Below, one piece after another: positions 40,137-52,031 of a stretch of DNA of 64,000 bases (position 1 is the stretch's first letter; every line of letters starts with the position of its first letter). Both the position numbers and the translations under genes were made by a program. Below the pieces are notes generated by a model. The model ran no database searches and was not told the origin of the DNA. It saw only the letters and a program-made list of their open reading frames with translations. The stretch covers positions 1,984,001-2,048,000 of the forward strand of contig NZ_CP077800.1 of the NCBI RefSeq assembly GCF_019112525.1. Direction: 5' to 3'. Source of the DNA: Modestobacter sp. L9-4. Lineage in GTDB: Bacteria > Actinomycetota > Actinomycetes > Mycobacteriales > Geodermatophilaceae.

Positions 40137-40682
40137 TCAGCTCGCCCCCAGGAGACGGTGGTGCAGCAGCACCAGCCCGGACGACGTGCGGACGACGTCG
40201 ACCAGCTCGAAGCGGTGCAGCCGCTCGTCCTCGCCGAACAGCCGCCGCCCGTGGCCGGCGAGGGCGGGCGCCAGCACCAGCCGCAGCTCGTCGACCAGCC
40301 CGGCCCGCAGCAGATGACGAGCGAGGGTCGCACTGCCGTGCAGCCCGATGTCCCCGCCGTCGCGGCGCTTCAGCGCGGCGACGTGCTCGATCACCGGCCC
40401 GGCCACCACCGAGCTGTTGGCCCACGGCCGGGTCAGCGAGGTGGAGGTCGCGACGTGCTTGCGGACGCCGTTGACGAAGTCCGCGAACGGCTGCACGTGG
40501 GACGTCGGCCAGTACCCGGCCCAGTAGTCGTAGGTGGTCCGGCCCAGCAGGACGTCGTCCTGGCGTCCGATCACCTCTCCGAGGTGGTCGACGAGCTCGG
40601 GGTCCACGTCGAACACCCAGTCCCCGGGCTCCTCGGCGACCCCGTCGAGTGACAGCAGCTGGTAGAGCACGACCTGGCGCAA
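40137..40682 (-). CDS. Dihydrofolate reductase-fold (RibD C-terminal) protein
   Basis: This 181-residue NADPH-binding protein is of the RibD C-terminal/YwjB-like group: VVLYQLLSLDGVAEEPGDW, VLLGRTTYDYWAGYWP, and GLVDELRLVLAPALAGHGRRLF. It is common in actinobacteria as a stand-alone reductase of unknown substrate and is not the essential DHFR. The start is TTG 40682 because AAGGGGAG precedes it by 4 nt; GTG 40670 would be the next option. It is divergent from the M18 peptidase gene across a 243-bp gap in which I see no other feature. Confidence 0.87.
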   Translation of the reverse strand: MRQVVLYQLLSLDGVAEEPGDWVFDVDPELVDHLGEVIGRQDDVLLGRTTYDYWAGYWPTSHVQPFADFVNGVRKHVATSTSLTRPWANSSVVAGPVIEHVAALKRRDGGDIGLHGSATLARHLLRAGLVDELRLVLAPALAGHGRRLFGEDERLHRFELVDVVRTSSGLVLLHHRLLGAS

Positions 40683-40925
40683 CGGACTCCCCTTCGACGG
40701 TGACGGGACCAGGACCCCCCGCGCTCGCCGAACTCATCGGTGGCCGTCAGTCGCCCGTCGAGGCGACCCCCGTCGACCGGTCGCTGGGCGACCGCGCAGG
40801 GGACCTCCGTCGGGGTCCGGCCGCCGCGGCGACCGTCCAGCCGGGTCGCGCCGTGGCCGGAGGGTCGGCCGGGCGGCGGGAGGTGTGGGCAGGTACGGCG
40901 GGAGGCGGCGGGAGAGGATGACCGC

Positions 40926-42215
40926 ATGCCGGAGACCTCCCCGACCGACGCACTGGCCCTGGGCGACGACCTGCGGGCGTTCGTCGACGCCTCGCCCTCG
41001 CCGTTCCACGCGGTCGCCGAGCTGGCCCGCCGGCTGCGCGCCGCGGGCTTCACCGAGCTGGCGGAGGCCGACCGGTGGGAGGTCGCCCCGGGCGGGGAGC
41101 ACTTCGTCGTCCGGCACGGCAGCCTGATCGCCTTCCGGGTGGGCAGCGCGCCCTCGGCGGAGGCCGGGCTGCGGCTGGTCGGGGCGCACACCGACTCCCC
41201 CACCTTCAAGGTGCGCCCGAACTCCGACGTCCGGCAGGCCGGGTACCGGCTGGTCGGCGTCGAGCCCTACGGCGGCGGTCTCTGGCACACCTGGCTGGAC
41301 CGCGAGCTCACCGTCGCCGGCCGGGTGGCGCTGCGGGGCGGGACGGCGGCGCTGGTCCGGCTGCCCGGTGCGCCGCTGCGGCTGCCGTCCCTGGCGATCC
41401 ACCTCGACCGCAGCGTCCGCGACGGACTGACCCTGGACCCGCAGCGCGAGCTGGTGCCGGTCTGGTCGAACGGCCTGGGCACCGAGCCGGGCCTGCGCGA
41501 GGCCGTCGCCAGCACCGCCGGCGTGGCGCCCGAGGACGTCGTCGGGCACGACCTGGTGCTCGCGGACACGCTGCCCGCCGCCCGGGCCGGCGCCGACGAC
41601 ACCTGGGTCGCCGCGCCGCGGCTGGACGACCTGGCCTGCTGCCACTCCGGCCTCACCGCGCTGCTGGCCGCCCCGGCCGGGGTGCGCACCCAGCTGCTGG
41701 TCTGCAACGACCACGAGGAGGTGGGCAGCGGCTCGATGTCCGGCGCCCGCGGCAGCTTCCTGGAGGACGTGATCGGCCGACTGGTCGCGATCACCGACGC
41801 CGGTGACGCGCAGGCGCCGCCCCGGACCATCGCCCGGTCCCGGCTGGTCTCCGCCGACATGGCGCACGCGGTGCACCCGACCCGGTACGACCGGCACGAG
41901 CCCGCCCACCAGCCGCAGCTCGGCGGCGGCCCGGTGCTCAAGGTCAACGCCAACCAGGCCTACGCGACCGACGCGGCCTCCAGCGGGTGGTTCGCCGAGC
42001 GGGCCGCGGACGCCGGGGTGCCGGTGCAGTGGTTCGTCACCCGCGCCGACCTGCCCTCGGGGAGCACGATCGGCCCGCTGACGGCCACCCGGCTGGGCAT
42101 CCCCACGGTCGACATCGGAGCCCCGATGCTGGCGATGCACTCCTGCCGCGAGCTGGCCTCGGCCCTCGACGTCCCGCTGATGGTCGGCGCGCTCACCGCC
42201 TGCCTCACCGACTGA
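40926..42215 (+). CDS. M18 family aminopeptidase (aspartyl aminopeptidase)
   Basis: This 429-residue cytosolic metallo-aminopeptidase has the two-zinc site of family M18: His in GAHTDSP, bridging Asp in RLDDL, Glu in HEEVGS with the catalytic Glu beside it, Asp in SADMAHA, and His in AMHSCRE. It removes N-terminal, typically acidic, residues from peptides. ATG 40926 lies 6 nt after GAGGAT, which could be a -10 or, through AGGA, a ribosome site. It ends only 4 bp from the convergent lipoprotein gene. Confidence 0.93.
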   Translation: MPETSPTDALALGDDLRAFVDASPSPFHAVAELARRLRAAGFTELAEADRWEVAPGGEHFVVRHGSLIAFRVGSAPSAEAGLRLVGAHTDSPTFKVRPNSDVRQAGYRLVGVEPYGGGLWHTWLDRELTVAGRVALRGGTAALVRLPGAPLRLPSLAIHLDRSVRDGLTLDPQRELVPVWSNGLGTEPGLREAVASTAGVAPEDVVGHDLVLADTLPAARAGADDTWVAAPRLDDLACCHSGLTALLAAPAGVRTQLLVCNDHEEVGSGSMSGARGSFLEDVIGRLVAITDAGDAQAPPRTIARSRLVSADMAHAVHPTRYDRHEPAHQPQLGGGPVLKVNANQAYATDAASSGWFAERAADAGVPVQWFVTRADLPSGSTIGPLTATRLGIPTVDIGAPMLAMHSCRELASALDVPLMVGALTACLTD

Positions 42216-42219
42216 GCGG

Positions 42220-42669
42220 TCAGCCCGCCTGGCAGACCCCGGGCTCGATGTCGGCCGGGAGCTCACCGGCGGCGCACACGGCGTCCCGGTCGGCCGGCTG
42301 CCACGCGCCGTCGGCGTAGCGGAAGACCTGCACGACCGGCCCGACGGTGGGCCCGGAGATGCCGATGACCGCCCAGGGCCCGGAGCACGTCGGGTCGGTC
42401 AGCTGCACGCCCGGCGCCTGGTCCGGTGCGACAGCGGCCAGGACGGCGGCGTCCGGGCAGGCCGGCGCGTCGGCGGCAGCGGTCGCCGGCGCACCTGCGC
42501 TCGTCGGTGCCGGGGTCGTCGTCGCGGCGGACGCAGCCGGGCTCTCGGACGTCGCCGGTGCGGCCACGGGCTCCGGGTCGGCGGAGCACCCGGCGAGCAG
42601 GGTGGCCGCCGGCAGGGCCAGCGCCACCACCGACCAGGCGGAGCGGGAGCGGGCGGCAGTGGCGGTCAT
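42220..42669 (-). CDS. Small secreted lipoprotein
   Basis: This 149-residue protein has a signal peptide and lipobox LLAGCSAD (lipidated Cys near residue 28), followed by an Ala/Thr/Pro-rich spacer to about residue 68. The compact C-terminal domain has four cysteines (DAPACPDAA, DPTCSGPW, DAVCAAG, PGVCQAG), probably two disulfides. GPWAVIGISGP and FRYADGAWQPADR suggest a small beta domain. I recognise no enzyme. It is convergent with the M18 gene. Confidence 0.75.
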   Translation of the reverse strand: MTATAARSRSAWSVVALALPAATLLAGCSADPEPVAAPATSESPAASAATTTPAPTSAGAPATAAADAPACPDAAVLAAVAPDQAPGVQLTDPTCSGPWAVIGISGPTVGPVVQVFRYADGAWQPADRDAVCAAGELPADIEPGVCQAG

Positions 42670-42831
42670 CGTGCCCTCCAGGCGGTGTCGGTGGCGCGCA
42701 GCCGGGGCGCCCCCGAGTCACCCCGGGGCGCGCACCCACCGGCCGCGAGTGTGCCGGACCGGGCCGGGGACGACCCGGGCGACGAGCAGGCGGGAGGCCG
42801 GGGACGGACGACGGGTGAGCGGCAGCTCGCG

Positions 42832-43545
42832 TCAGGGGTCGACGTCGAAGGAGACCAGGACGATCTCGTCGGCCCCGGTCAGGTCCGGGTAGTGGCTGCG
42901 GAGCCCGGGGAGCACCTGGGCACGGCTCGGGAAGCCGCAGGTACGGGCCTCGGCGTCGCTCATCCCGTCGACCGTGCGCTGCACCGTCGCCGTGACCCGG
43001 CCGGGCAGCACGACCTCCTCGGGGAACTCGAAGACCAGCAGCGCCGGGCCGACCGTGACCGGGTCGCGGAAGCGCATGGTGACCCGCTTGGACCCGTCCT
43101 GGACCGCCGGCAGGTACCGGGGGTTGAACCGCAGGCGTTGCATGCCCTGAGCCGCGGCACTGAAGGCGTGCGGCAGCAGCTCGGCCACCGGCACGACACG
43201 GGGGCCGTCCGGGGAGGGCACCAGGACCCGGATGCCGGGGTGGTGGTCCAGCAGGACCTGGCGGTCGCGACCACACGGGGCCAGCACACCCCGTGTCCCG
43301 TCGCCGACCGCGACGATCGTGACCGGACGGCGGGCTCCCGCACCCCGCGCGACGGCCAGCGCGACCAGCTCCGCGCACGGGCCCCCGGTGAAGTGGAACA
43401 GGTTCAGCCCCACGTGCACCCGCCCGTGCTCGTCGCGCACCGCGGCCGCGACGGTGTGCACGTCGCCGTCCCCGTGCTCGTCGACCGCCGCCCGGGCCGC
43501 GGCGACGAGCTCCTGGTCGGCAGGGTCGAGGTCCGTCGCGGGCAC
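42832..43545 (-). CDS. Blasticidin deaminase-like domain fused to ASCH domain
   Basis: This 237-residue fusion has an N-terminal cytidine-deaminase fold (about 15-125) very like blasticidin S deaminase (GLNLFHFTGGPCAELVAL, GVLAPCGRDRQVLLDHHPGI). The catalytic Glu (CAE) and two of three zinc cysteines are present. The third, Cys in PCGRCRQ of blasticidin deaminase, is Asp here (PCGRDRQ). The C-terminal part (about 130-237) is an ASCH domain (MQRLRFNPRYLPAVQDGSKRVTMRF), a PUA-like RNA- or nucleoside-binding fold. It may deaminate or bind a modified cytidine. Start is GTG 43545. The GNAT gene lies 10 bp upstream and may be co-transcribed. Confidence 0.85.
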   Translation of the reverse strand: MPATDLDPADQELVAAARAAVDEHGDGDVHTVAAAVRDEHGRVHVGLNLFHFTGGPCAELVALAVARGAGARRPVTIVAVGDGTRGVLAPCGRDRQVLLDHHPGIRVLVPSPDGPRVVPVAELLPHAFSAAAQGMQRLRFNPRYLPAVQDGSKRVTMRFRDPVTVGPALLVFEFPEEVVLPGRVTATVQRTVDGMSDAEARTCGFPSRAQVLPGLRSHYPDLTGADEIVLVSFDVDP

Positions 43546-43555
43546 GGCGGGGAAG

Positions 43556-44116
43556 CTACCGGGGCCGGTGCAGCACGTACGGGACGACGTCCCGCAGCTC
43601 GCCGCCGATCTCGTGGCCGCGGGTCAGCACCTCCCCGGCGACGTAGCCGACCCGCTCGGCCACCCGGCAGGAGGCGGTGTTCCACGGCTCGACGTGCAGC
43701 TCGACCCGCTGCACGCCCGGTCGGGTCCAGGCGAAGGCGGTGAGTGCGCGCAGCGCGTCGGTGGCCCGGCCGGCGCCGCGGGAGGCGGGGAGGACGGCGT
43801 AGCCCGCGGTGGCCAGCCCCTGCTCGACCTGCCGCAGCCACAGCCCGGCGAACCCCACGCAGTCGTCGCCGTCCCGGTCGGCGACGGCGAAGGAGAACCC
43901 GACCCGCTGCGCCGTCCGCTGCCGCTGCGCGGCCACCCACGCCATCGCCTGGGCAGCCGAGGCCTGCGCGGGCAGCGTGCCGATCTGGGGGACGTAGGGG
44001 TCCAGGGACAGCGCCATCGCCGCGAACACGTCGTCGTCCCGGAACCTGCGCAGCCGGACGCTGCCCGCCGCCGGCGGCACCGGCGGCCAGGTCCACAGCT
44101 CGTCGACGTCGGGCAC
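43556..44116 (-). CDS. GNAT family N-acetyltransferase
   Basis: This 186-residue acyl-CoA-dependent acetyltransferase is of the RimJ/RimL-like group: VRLRRFRDDD start, GFAGLWLRQ, acetyl-CoA loop SRGAGRATDALRAL (R-x-x-G-x-G/A), and EPWNTASCRVAERVGY. It would acetylate a protein N-terminus or a small amine. GTG 44116 gives the right N-terminus; the frame is open further upstream. It lies 10 bp upstream of the deaminase-ASCH gene, so the pair may handle the same compound. Confidence 0.86.
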   Translation of the reverse strand: MPDVDELWTWPPVPPAAGSVRLRRFRDDDVFAAMALSLDPYVPQIGTLPAQASAAQAMAWVAAQRQRTAQRVGFSFAVADRDGDDCVGFAGLWLRQVEQGLATAGYAVLPASRGAGRATDALRALTAFAWTRPGVQRVELHVEPWNTASCRVAERVGYVAGEVLTRGHEIGGELRDVVPYVLHRPR

Positions 44117-44201
44117 GGCACGACTGTCCCGCCCGGCCCGCCCGGGCGCACGCGGGGCGGCCCCACGCGGCGCCGCGCCGCGGCACGGCCAGGATGGGGC
44201 C

Positions 44202-44873
44202 ATGGCGGGCAGGGACCAGCGGGCCGAACGACGCACCGACGCGCTCTCCAAGGAGCGGATCGTGGCGGTCGCCGTCGAGATCCTGGACACCGACGGCGAG
44301 GGCGCGCTGACCTTCCGCGCCCTGTCCGCCCGGCTGGCCACCGGCAGCGGGGCGATCTACTGGCACGTCGCCAACAAGGACGAGCTGCTCGCCGCGGCCG
44401 CCGCGGAGGTGGTCGGCCGCGCGGTCACCGACGTCCCCGCCGGCACCGACGCGCGGGAGGCGGTCCGGGCCGTCACCCTGGGGGTCTTCGACGCGATCGA
44501 CGCCCACCCCTGGGTGGGTGCCCAGCTGTCCCGGGAGCCGTGGCAGTTCGCCGTCCTCGAGCTCTTCGAGGCCGTCGGTGGGCAGCTCGCCGCCCTCGGC
44601 GTCCCCGAGCACGCTCGCTTCGACGCCGCCACCGCCCTGGTGAACTACGTCCTGGGCCTGGCCGCGCAGTACGCCGCCGGCGCACGCCTGCTCGCCCGCG
44701 AGGTCGACCGCTCGGCCTTCCTCGGGTCCGTCGCCGACCGGTGGACCTCCCTGGACCCGGCGCGGTACCCGTTCGTGCACGCGATGGCCGGCCGGCTGGC
44801 CGACCACGACGACCGCGCCCAGTTCCTCGCCGGCGTCGACGTCTTCCTCGCCGGTATCGCCGCGACCCGCTGA
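44202..44873 (+). CDS. TetR family repressor with TetR_C-type domain
   Basis: This 223-residue regulator has the HTH at about residues 25-65 (LTFRALSARLATGSGAIYWHVANKDEL), the classical TetR variant with YWHV, and a helical C-terminal domain like TetR_C. ATG 44202 lies 6 nt after CAGGAT. It precedes the DHA2 exporter at 44971 on the same strand, and two mirror-image 15-bp operators lie between the genes over the exporter promoter. It most likely represses the exporter until a drug-like ligand binds. Confidence 0.92.
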   Translation: MAGRDQRAERRTDALSKERIVAVAVEILDTDGEGALTFRALSARLATGSGAIYWHVANKDELLAAAAAEVVGRAVTDVPAGTDAREAVRAVTLGVFDAIDAHPWVGAQLSREPWQFAVLELFEAVGGQLAALGVPEHARFDAATALVNYVLGLAAQYAAGARLLAREVDRSAFLGSVADRWTSLDPARYPFVHAMAGRLADHDDRAQFLAGVDVFLAGIAATR

Positions 44874-44895
44874 CCCCCCTCCCGGACCGGCGCCC

Positions 44896-44951
44896 TTGAC
44901 AGCGCTGGAACGGCGTTCCATGCTGCTCTCAGACACTGGAACGCCGTTCCA
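44896..44951 (+). promoter_or_regulatory. Exporter promoter with two TetR operators
   Basis: TTGACA (44896-44901) and CATGCT (44919-44924), 17 nt apart, form a promoter. TGGAACGGCGTTCCA (44906-44920) sits between -35 and -10. TGGAACGCCGTTCCA (44937-44951), its exact reverse complement, follows the start region. Both are 6-bp-arm palindromes. Confidence 0.85.
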
Positions 44952-44970
44952 GGAATGGAGAGGAGGCGGC

Positions 44971-46443
44971 ATGGACACCGACACGGCAGCAGCAGGACCC
45001 CGGTCGTTGCGGGAGGCGTGGGTGGCGCTGGCGGGGCTGTCGGCGGTGTTCCTGTTCGAGATGCTGGACAACTCCGTGCTCACCGTCGCGCTGCCCACCA
45101 TCGGGCGGGACCTGGACGCCTCGACGACCGGGCTGCAGTGGGTCACCAGCTCCTACGCCGTCGTCTTCGGCGGGCTGATGCTGGTCTTCGGCGCGCTCGC
45201 CGACCGCTTCGGCCGGCGCCGGGTGATGCTCGTCGGGCTCACGGTCCTGGCCCTCACCAGCCTGGCCACCGCCTTCGTCACCGCCACCGAGCAGCTCGTC
45301 GCGGTGCGGGTGGCCACCGGGGTCGCCGCGGCCATGACGACGCCGGGCACGATGGCGCTGGCGTTCCGGCTCTTCGGCGCCGACGACCTGCGCATCCGGG
45401 CGACCAACGTCATCGCCACTGTCGGGCTCGTCGGGCTCGCGGTCGGCCCCACCGCGGGCGGACTCGTGCTCTCCGTGGCCCCCTGGCAGGTGCTGCTGCT
45501 GGCGAACGTGCCGGTCGCCGTCCTCGCGATCGCCGCGGTCCGCGCCGGCATCGCCCCGGACGACCCGGCCGAGCTGCACCCCGACCCGGTCGATGTCCTC
45601 GGCGGCCTGCTCGGGACGGCGACGATCGTGCTCACCCTCGTCGTGCCCACCCTCTTCGTGGAGGACGGCGCCGGTTCCTGGGCGCCCTGGACGGCGACGG
45701 TGGCCGCGGTGGGCGCGGGGGCGGGCTTCGTGGTGCGCCAGCGGACGGCCCGCCACCCCCTGCTCGAGCTGCGGCTGCTCGCCCGCCCCCTCGTCTCCAG
45801 CGGTCTGGCCTACCAGGCCGCCGAGGGGCTCGCCGTGGCCGGGCTCGTCTACCTGGTGACCCTCCAGCTGCAGCTGGACTGGGGCTGGGCGCCCGCGCTG
45901 GCGGCCGCCGGCATGTTGCCGCAGATCCTCACCATGCTGGCGGTCGCCCCGTTCGTCCCCCGCTTCGTCGCGCGGGTCGGCATCGGGCGGGCCGCGGCGC
46001 TGGGCGGGGCCGCGGTGGTGACCGGGCTCGCCGTCTACGGCCTGGGCAACGGCCTGGGCTACGTGTCGGTCGCGGTCGCGCTGGTGCTCACCGCGGCCGG
46101 GATGCGCGTCGTCGGCGTCGTCGCGACGGTCAACGTCCTGCGCGGCCTGCCCGCCGACCGCACCTCGATCGGCGCGGCGGTCAACGACACCTCCACCGAG
46201 GTCACGTCCGCCATCGGTGTCGCGGCCGTCGGCACGGTCCTGGCGGCGGTGTTCCACGGCGACATCGCCACGGCCGGCTGGAGCGCGCAGCAGACCGCGC
46301 AGTTCCACGACGCGCTGACGATCGCCGTCCTCGGGCTCACGGTGGCGGCGGCGGCACTGGTGGGCTGGGCCGCCCTGCGCGCGCGGGGCGCCGGCGAGGA
46401 CGGGGCGGGCATGACCGTCGCCGACGCGCTCTCCGAGGCCTGA
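44971..46443 (+). CDS. MFS exporter, DHA2 (EmrB/QacA) family
   Basis: This 490-residue, 14-helix exporter is of the DHA2 group: MLDNSVLTVALPTIGRDL in helix 1, WVTSSYAVVFGGLMLVFG in helix 2, LADRFGRRRVML in the 2-3 loop, and the VGPTAGGLVL motif C in helix 5 typical of antiporters. It would pump out a lipophilic drug or metabolite with H+. ATG 44971 follows GAGAGGAGG; an earlier TTG in frame is the -35 and is rejected as start. The upstream TetR and two operators control it. Confidence 0.93.
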   Translation: MDTDTAAAGPRSLREAWVALAGLSAVFLFEMLDNSVLTVALPTIGRDLDASTTGLQWVTSSYAVVFGGLMLVFGALADRFGRRRVMLVGLTVLALTSLATAFVTATEQLVAVRVATGVAAAMTTPGTMALAFRLFGADDLRIRATNVIATVGLVGLAVGPTAGGLVLSVAPWQVLLLANVPVAVLAIAAVRAGIAPDDPAELHPDPVDVLGGLLGTATIVLTLVVPTLFVEDGAGSWAPWTATVAAVGAGAGFVVRQRTARHPLLELRLLARPLVSSGLAYQAAEGLAVAGLVYLVTLQLQLDWGWAPALAAAGMLPQILTMLAVAPFVPRFVARVGIGRAAALGGAAVVTGLAVYGLGNGLGYVSVAVALVLTAAGMRVVGVVATVNVLRGLPADRTSIGAAVNDTSTEVTSAIGVAAVGTVLAAVFHGDIATAGWSAQQTAQFHDALTIAVLGLTVAAAALVGWAALRARGAGEDGAGMTVADALSEA

Positions 46444-46536
46444 GGCCGCCGCCACCGCGGACTCGGCGGACCGGCCGCCCCGACATCCCGAGACAGCTCC
46501 GCTCAACACCCGCCGTCCGGATGCCGATGTGCACGC

Positions 46537-48642
46537 GTGACCGTGGTGAGCGCCCCTCTCGGGGCCGCCGGTGCCCGCCCGTCCGCGGACTGCAGCGGGG
46601 CCGATGCCCTGCTCGCGGAGTACGGCCTCCCGGGGCACGCGCCGGTCGAGCAGCTGCGCGCGGTCACCCGCGTCGCCGCCACCGTCGCCGGCGTGCCGAT
46701 GGCGGTCGTGAACCTGCTCAGCGACTGCTTCCAGCACCAGGTGGGCGAGGTCGGCTTCGCCGGCACCGACTCCGACGTCACCGACTCCATGTGCGCCGTG
46801 TCCGTGCAGGACGAGCGGCTGCGCTACCTCCCCGACGCCCGGCGGGAACCGGCCTTCGCCGCGAACCCCTGGGTGGACGGGCGCCTGGCCCGGGTGGGCC
46901 TCTACGCGTCGGCACCGCTGCTGCTCTCCGACGGGCGCGTGCTGGGCTCGCTCTGCGTGTTCTCCGAGGAGGCCGGCCGCCTCGACGCCGCCCAGCTCGG
47001 CGCGCTCACCGACCTGGCCGGCCAGGCGGTCGCCCTCTTCGAGCAGGCGAAGCTCGCCCGGGAGGCCGCCGAGCAGGCCGTCGAGGCACGGGAGGCGCAG
47101 GACCAGTCCGAGCGTCGGGGCGCGCTGATGGCGGCCCTGCTGGAGACGATCGACGTCGGCATCGCCGCCTGCGACGCCGACGGTCGGCTCACGCTGGTCA
47201 ACGAGGCGGCCCGGCGCTTCACCGGCACGTCCGAGGACGCGGGCGTCGGGTCGGCCGACTGGGCCCGGACGTACTCGCTCCTCGACGAGGACGGCGTCCG
47301 GCTCCTGCCCGTCCCCGAGATCCCGCTGTTCCGCGCCCTCACCGAGGGCTCGGTGCACGGACAGGTCATGGTGATCGCGCCGGCGGACCGCCCGGCGGTC
47401 ACGGTGCGCTGCGACGGCCAGGCCATGCGGGACTCCACGGGGCGGCTGCTCGGTGCGGTCGTCGCCATGAAGGACGTCACCGAGGCCCGGGCCCAGGCCC
47501 GGGAGCTCATCGAGGCCCGCGACCAGGCACTGGCCGCCACCCGCGCCAAGACCGCCTTCCTGGCGGCCGCGAGCCACGAGATCCGGACGCCGCTCAACGG
47601 CGTCCTGGGCATGCTGGAGATCCTCGCCCTCGACAGCCTCACCACCCGCCAGCACGAGTACGTGCAGGTGGCCCGCCACTCCGGGGACGCGCTGCTCTCC
47701 CTGCTCAACGACGTGCTGGACCTCTCCAAGGCCGAGACGACGTCGGTGACGCTGGCGCGCGAGGCCTTCGCGCCCACCGACGTCGCCCGGGAGGTGGTCG
47801 ACGCCCTCGCGCCGGTCGCCCGGAACCGCGGACTGGACCTCACGCTGACCACCGGGACGGCCGACGCGCTGACCGGCGACCCGCGCCGGCTGCGCCAGGT
47901 GCTGATGAACCTCGTCGGCAACGCGGTCAAGTTCACCGGCAGCGGCTCGATCGACGTCCACGTCGCCACCGCCCGGACCCGGGCCGACTCCGCGGAGCTG
48001 TGGATCGCCGTGCGCGACACCGGTGCCGGGATGACCGCGGCCGAGCTCGACCAGCTGTTCCAGCCCTTCACCCAGGGCACCCAGGGCGAGCGCTTCGGCG
48101 GCACGGGGCTCGGGCTCGCGCTGAGCCGGCAGCTCCTCGAGCTGATGGGCGGCCGCATCGAGGTCACCAGCGAGCCCGGGGTCGGCTCGACGTTCACCGT
48201 CGTGGTGGAACTGCCCCTGGCGGCCCCCGCGTCCGCACCGGCCGGCCCGCGCGCCGGTGCCGCGCACGCGTCGGCGCCGCGGCGGCCGCGGGTGCTCGTC
48301 GCCGACGACAACGAGATCAACCTGATGGTCGCCCGGGGGCTCCTGGCCGCCGAGGGGGCCGACGTCGTCACGGTGGCGGACGGCGACGAGGCGGTGCGCG
48401 CCGTCGCCGAGGGCACCTTCGACCTGGTCCTGCTGGACCTGCAGATGCCCCGGATGTCCGGTCTGGAGGCCGCCGTCGCGATCCGCGCGCTGCCCACCGG
48501 CGGCGTCCGTGTCCTCGCCCTGACCGCCGAGACGCTCGGCGAGTCCGCCGCCGCGTGCCGAGAGGCCGGCATGGACGGCGTCCTGGTGAAGCCGGTCCGC
48601 GGGGCGGACGTCCGCCGCGTCCTGGGCGAGCTCCGCGGCTGA
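46537..48642 (+). CDS. Hybrid sensor histidine kinase (GAF-PAS-HisKA-HATPase-REC)
   Basis: This 701-residue protein has no membrane segments and is cytosolic. Domains in order: GAF (about 30-170), PAS (about 190-315), HisKA with phospho-accepting His347 in ASHEIRTPLNG, HATPase_c (N-box [26 protein letters not shown]), and a REC domain with Asp634 in LLDLQMP and Lys in VKPVRG. It passes phosphate from His347 to its own Asp634; no HPt domain is present here, so the HPt of the next kinase could take it on. GTG 46537 is the start. It converges on the second hybrid kinase with a strong hairpin between. Confidence 0.92.
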   Translation: MTVVSAPLGAAGARPSADCSGADALLAEYGLPGHAPVEQLRAVTRVAATVAGVPMAVVNLLSDCFQHQVGEVGFAGTDSDVTDSMCAVSVQDERLRYLPDARREPAFAANPWVDGRLARVGLYASAPLLLSDGRVLGSLCVFSEEAGRLDAAQLGALTDLAGQAVALFEQAKLAREAAEQAVEAREAQDQSERRGALMAALLETIDVGIAACDADGRLTLVNEAARRFTGTSEDAGVGSADWARTYSLLDEDGVRLLPVPEIPLFRALTEGSVHGQVMVIAPADRPAVTVRCDGQAMRDSTGRLLGAVVAMKDVTEARAQARELIEARDQALAATRAKTAFLAAASHEIRTPLNGVLGMLEILALDSLTTRQHEYVQVARHSGDALLSLLNDVLDLSKAETTSVTLAREAFAPTDVAREVVDALAPVARNRGLDLTLTTGTADALTGDPRRLRQVLMNLVGNAVKFTGSGSIDVHVATARTRADSAELWIAVRDTGAGMTAAELDQLFQPFTQGTQGERFGGTGLGLALSRQLLELMGGRIEVTSEPGVGSTFTVVVELPLAAPASAPAGPRAGAAHASAPRRPRVLVADDNEINLMVARGLLAAEGADVVTVADGDEAVRAVAEGTFDLVLLDLQMPRMSGLEAAVAIRALPTGGVRVLALTAETLGESAAACREAGMDGVLVKPVRGADVRRVLGELRG

Positions 48643-48645
48643 ACC

Positions 48646-48676
48646 GCGGGGGCGGGCCGGTCCGGCCCACCCCCGC
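48646..48676. terminator. Bidirectional terminator between the two hybrid kinases
   Basis: The 15-nt arms 48646-48660 and 48662-48676 pair with one mismatch, four bases after the stop at 48642. The convergent kinase gene stops at 48699. Confidence 0.8.
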
Positions 48677-48698
48677 CCCGCGCGGGGCCCGACCGCCC

Positions 48699-51518
<2,820 letters not shown>

Positions 51519-51644
51519 GTGTCTGGTGTCGGCCGGTGCGGGAGGCGACTTGAGGCGGGCGGCGGTCACAGCCGTGACACGCCCCTACAGTTCCCCGCCC
51601 GACCAGCCGATCACCGTCTCCAGTGACCTTCTGATCGGAGCCCC

Positions 51645-52031
51645 ATGACCCGCGTCCTGGTCGTCGACGACGACCCTGTGATCGCCGACCTCGTGTCCTT
51701 CCGCCTGTCCCGGCTGGGACTCGACGTCTCGGTCGAGACCGACGGGCAGGCCGGGCTGGCCGCTGCGCGGCAGCTGCGCCCCGACCTCGTCGTCCTCGAC
51801 TGGATGATGCCGCGGATGAACGGCCTGGAGATGTGCGCGGCGCTGCGCGCCGACCCCGACGAGGAGCTGGCCCGCACGCCGGTGCTGCTGCTCACCGCCA
51901 AGGCCCAGGAGCCCGACCTCGAGCGCGGTTTCGCCGCCGGCGCGACCGACTACATCGTCAAGCCCTTCAGCACCCGGGAGCTGGCGACCCGGGTGACCGC
52001 GGCGCTGCCGCCGGGGACCGTACGGGCGTGA
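51645..52031 (+). CDS. Single-domain response regulator (CheY-like)
   Basis: This 128-residue receiver domain alone has acidic DDD near residues 8-10, phospho-acceptor Asp52 in VLDWMMP, Thr in LLTAKAQ, and Lys in DYIVKPF. It has no output domain, so it must act by protein contact. CGGAG precedes ATG 51645 at the usual distance. Its TGA overlaps the GTG of the HEAT gene. The divergent CHASE3 kinase with a terminal HPt is its probable phosphate donor, and the HEAT protein and glycosyltransferase its likely targets. Confidence 0.92.
   Translation: MTRVLVVDDDPVIADLVSFRLSRLGLDVSVETDGQAGLAAARQLRPDLVVLDWMMPRMNGLEMCAALRADPDEELARTPVLLLTAKAQEPDLERGFAAGATDYIVKPFSTRELATRVTAALPPGTVRA

Noticed and set aside
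44896-44970. TTG 44896 as start of the DHA2 exporter
   Set aside because: The TTG is the -35 hexamer and the region holds two operators. ATG 44971 has a strong ribosome site.
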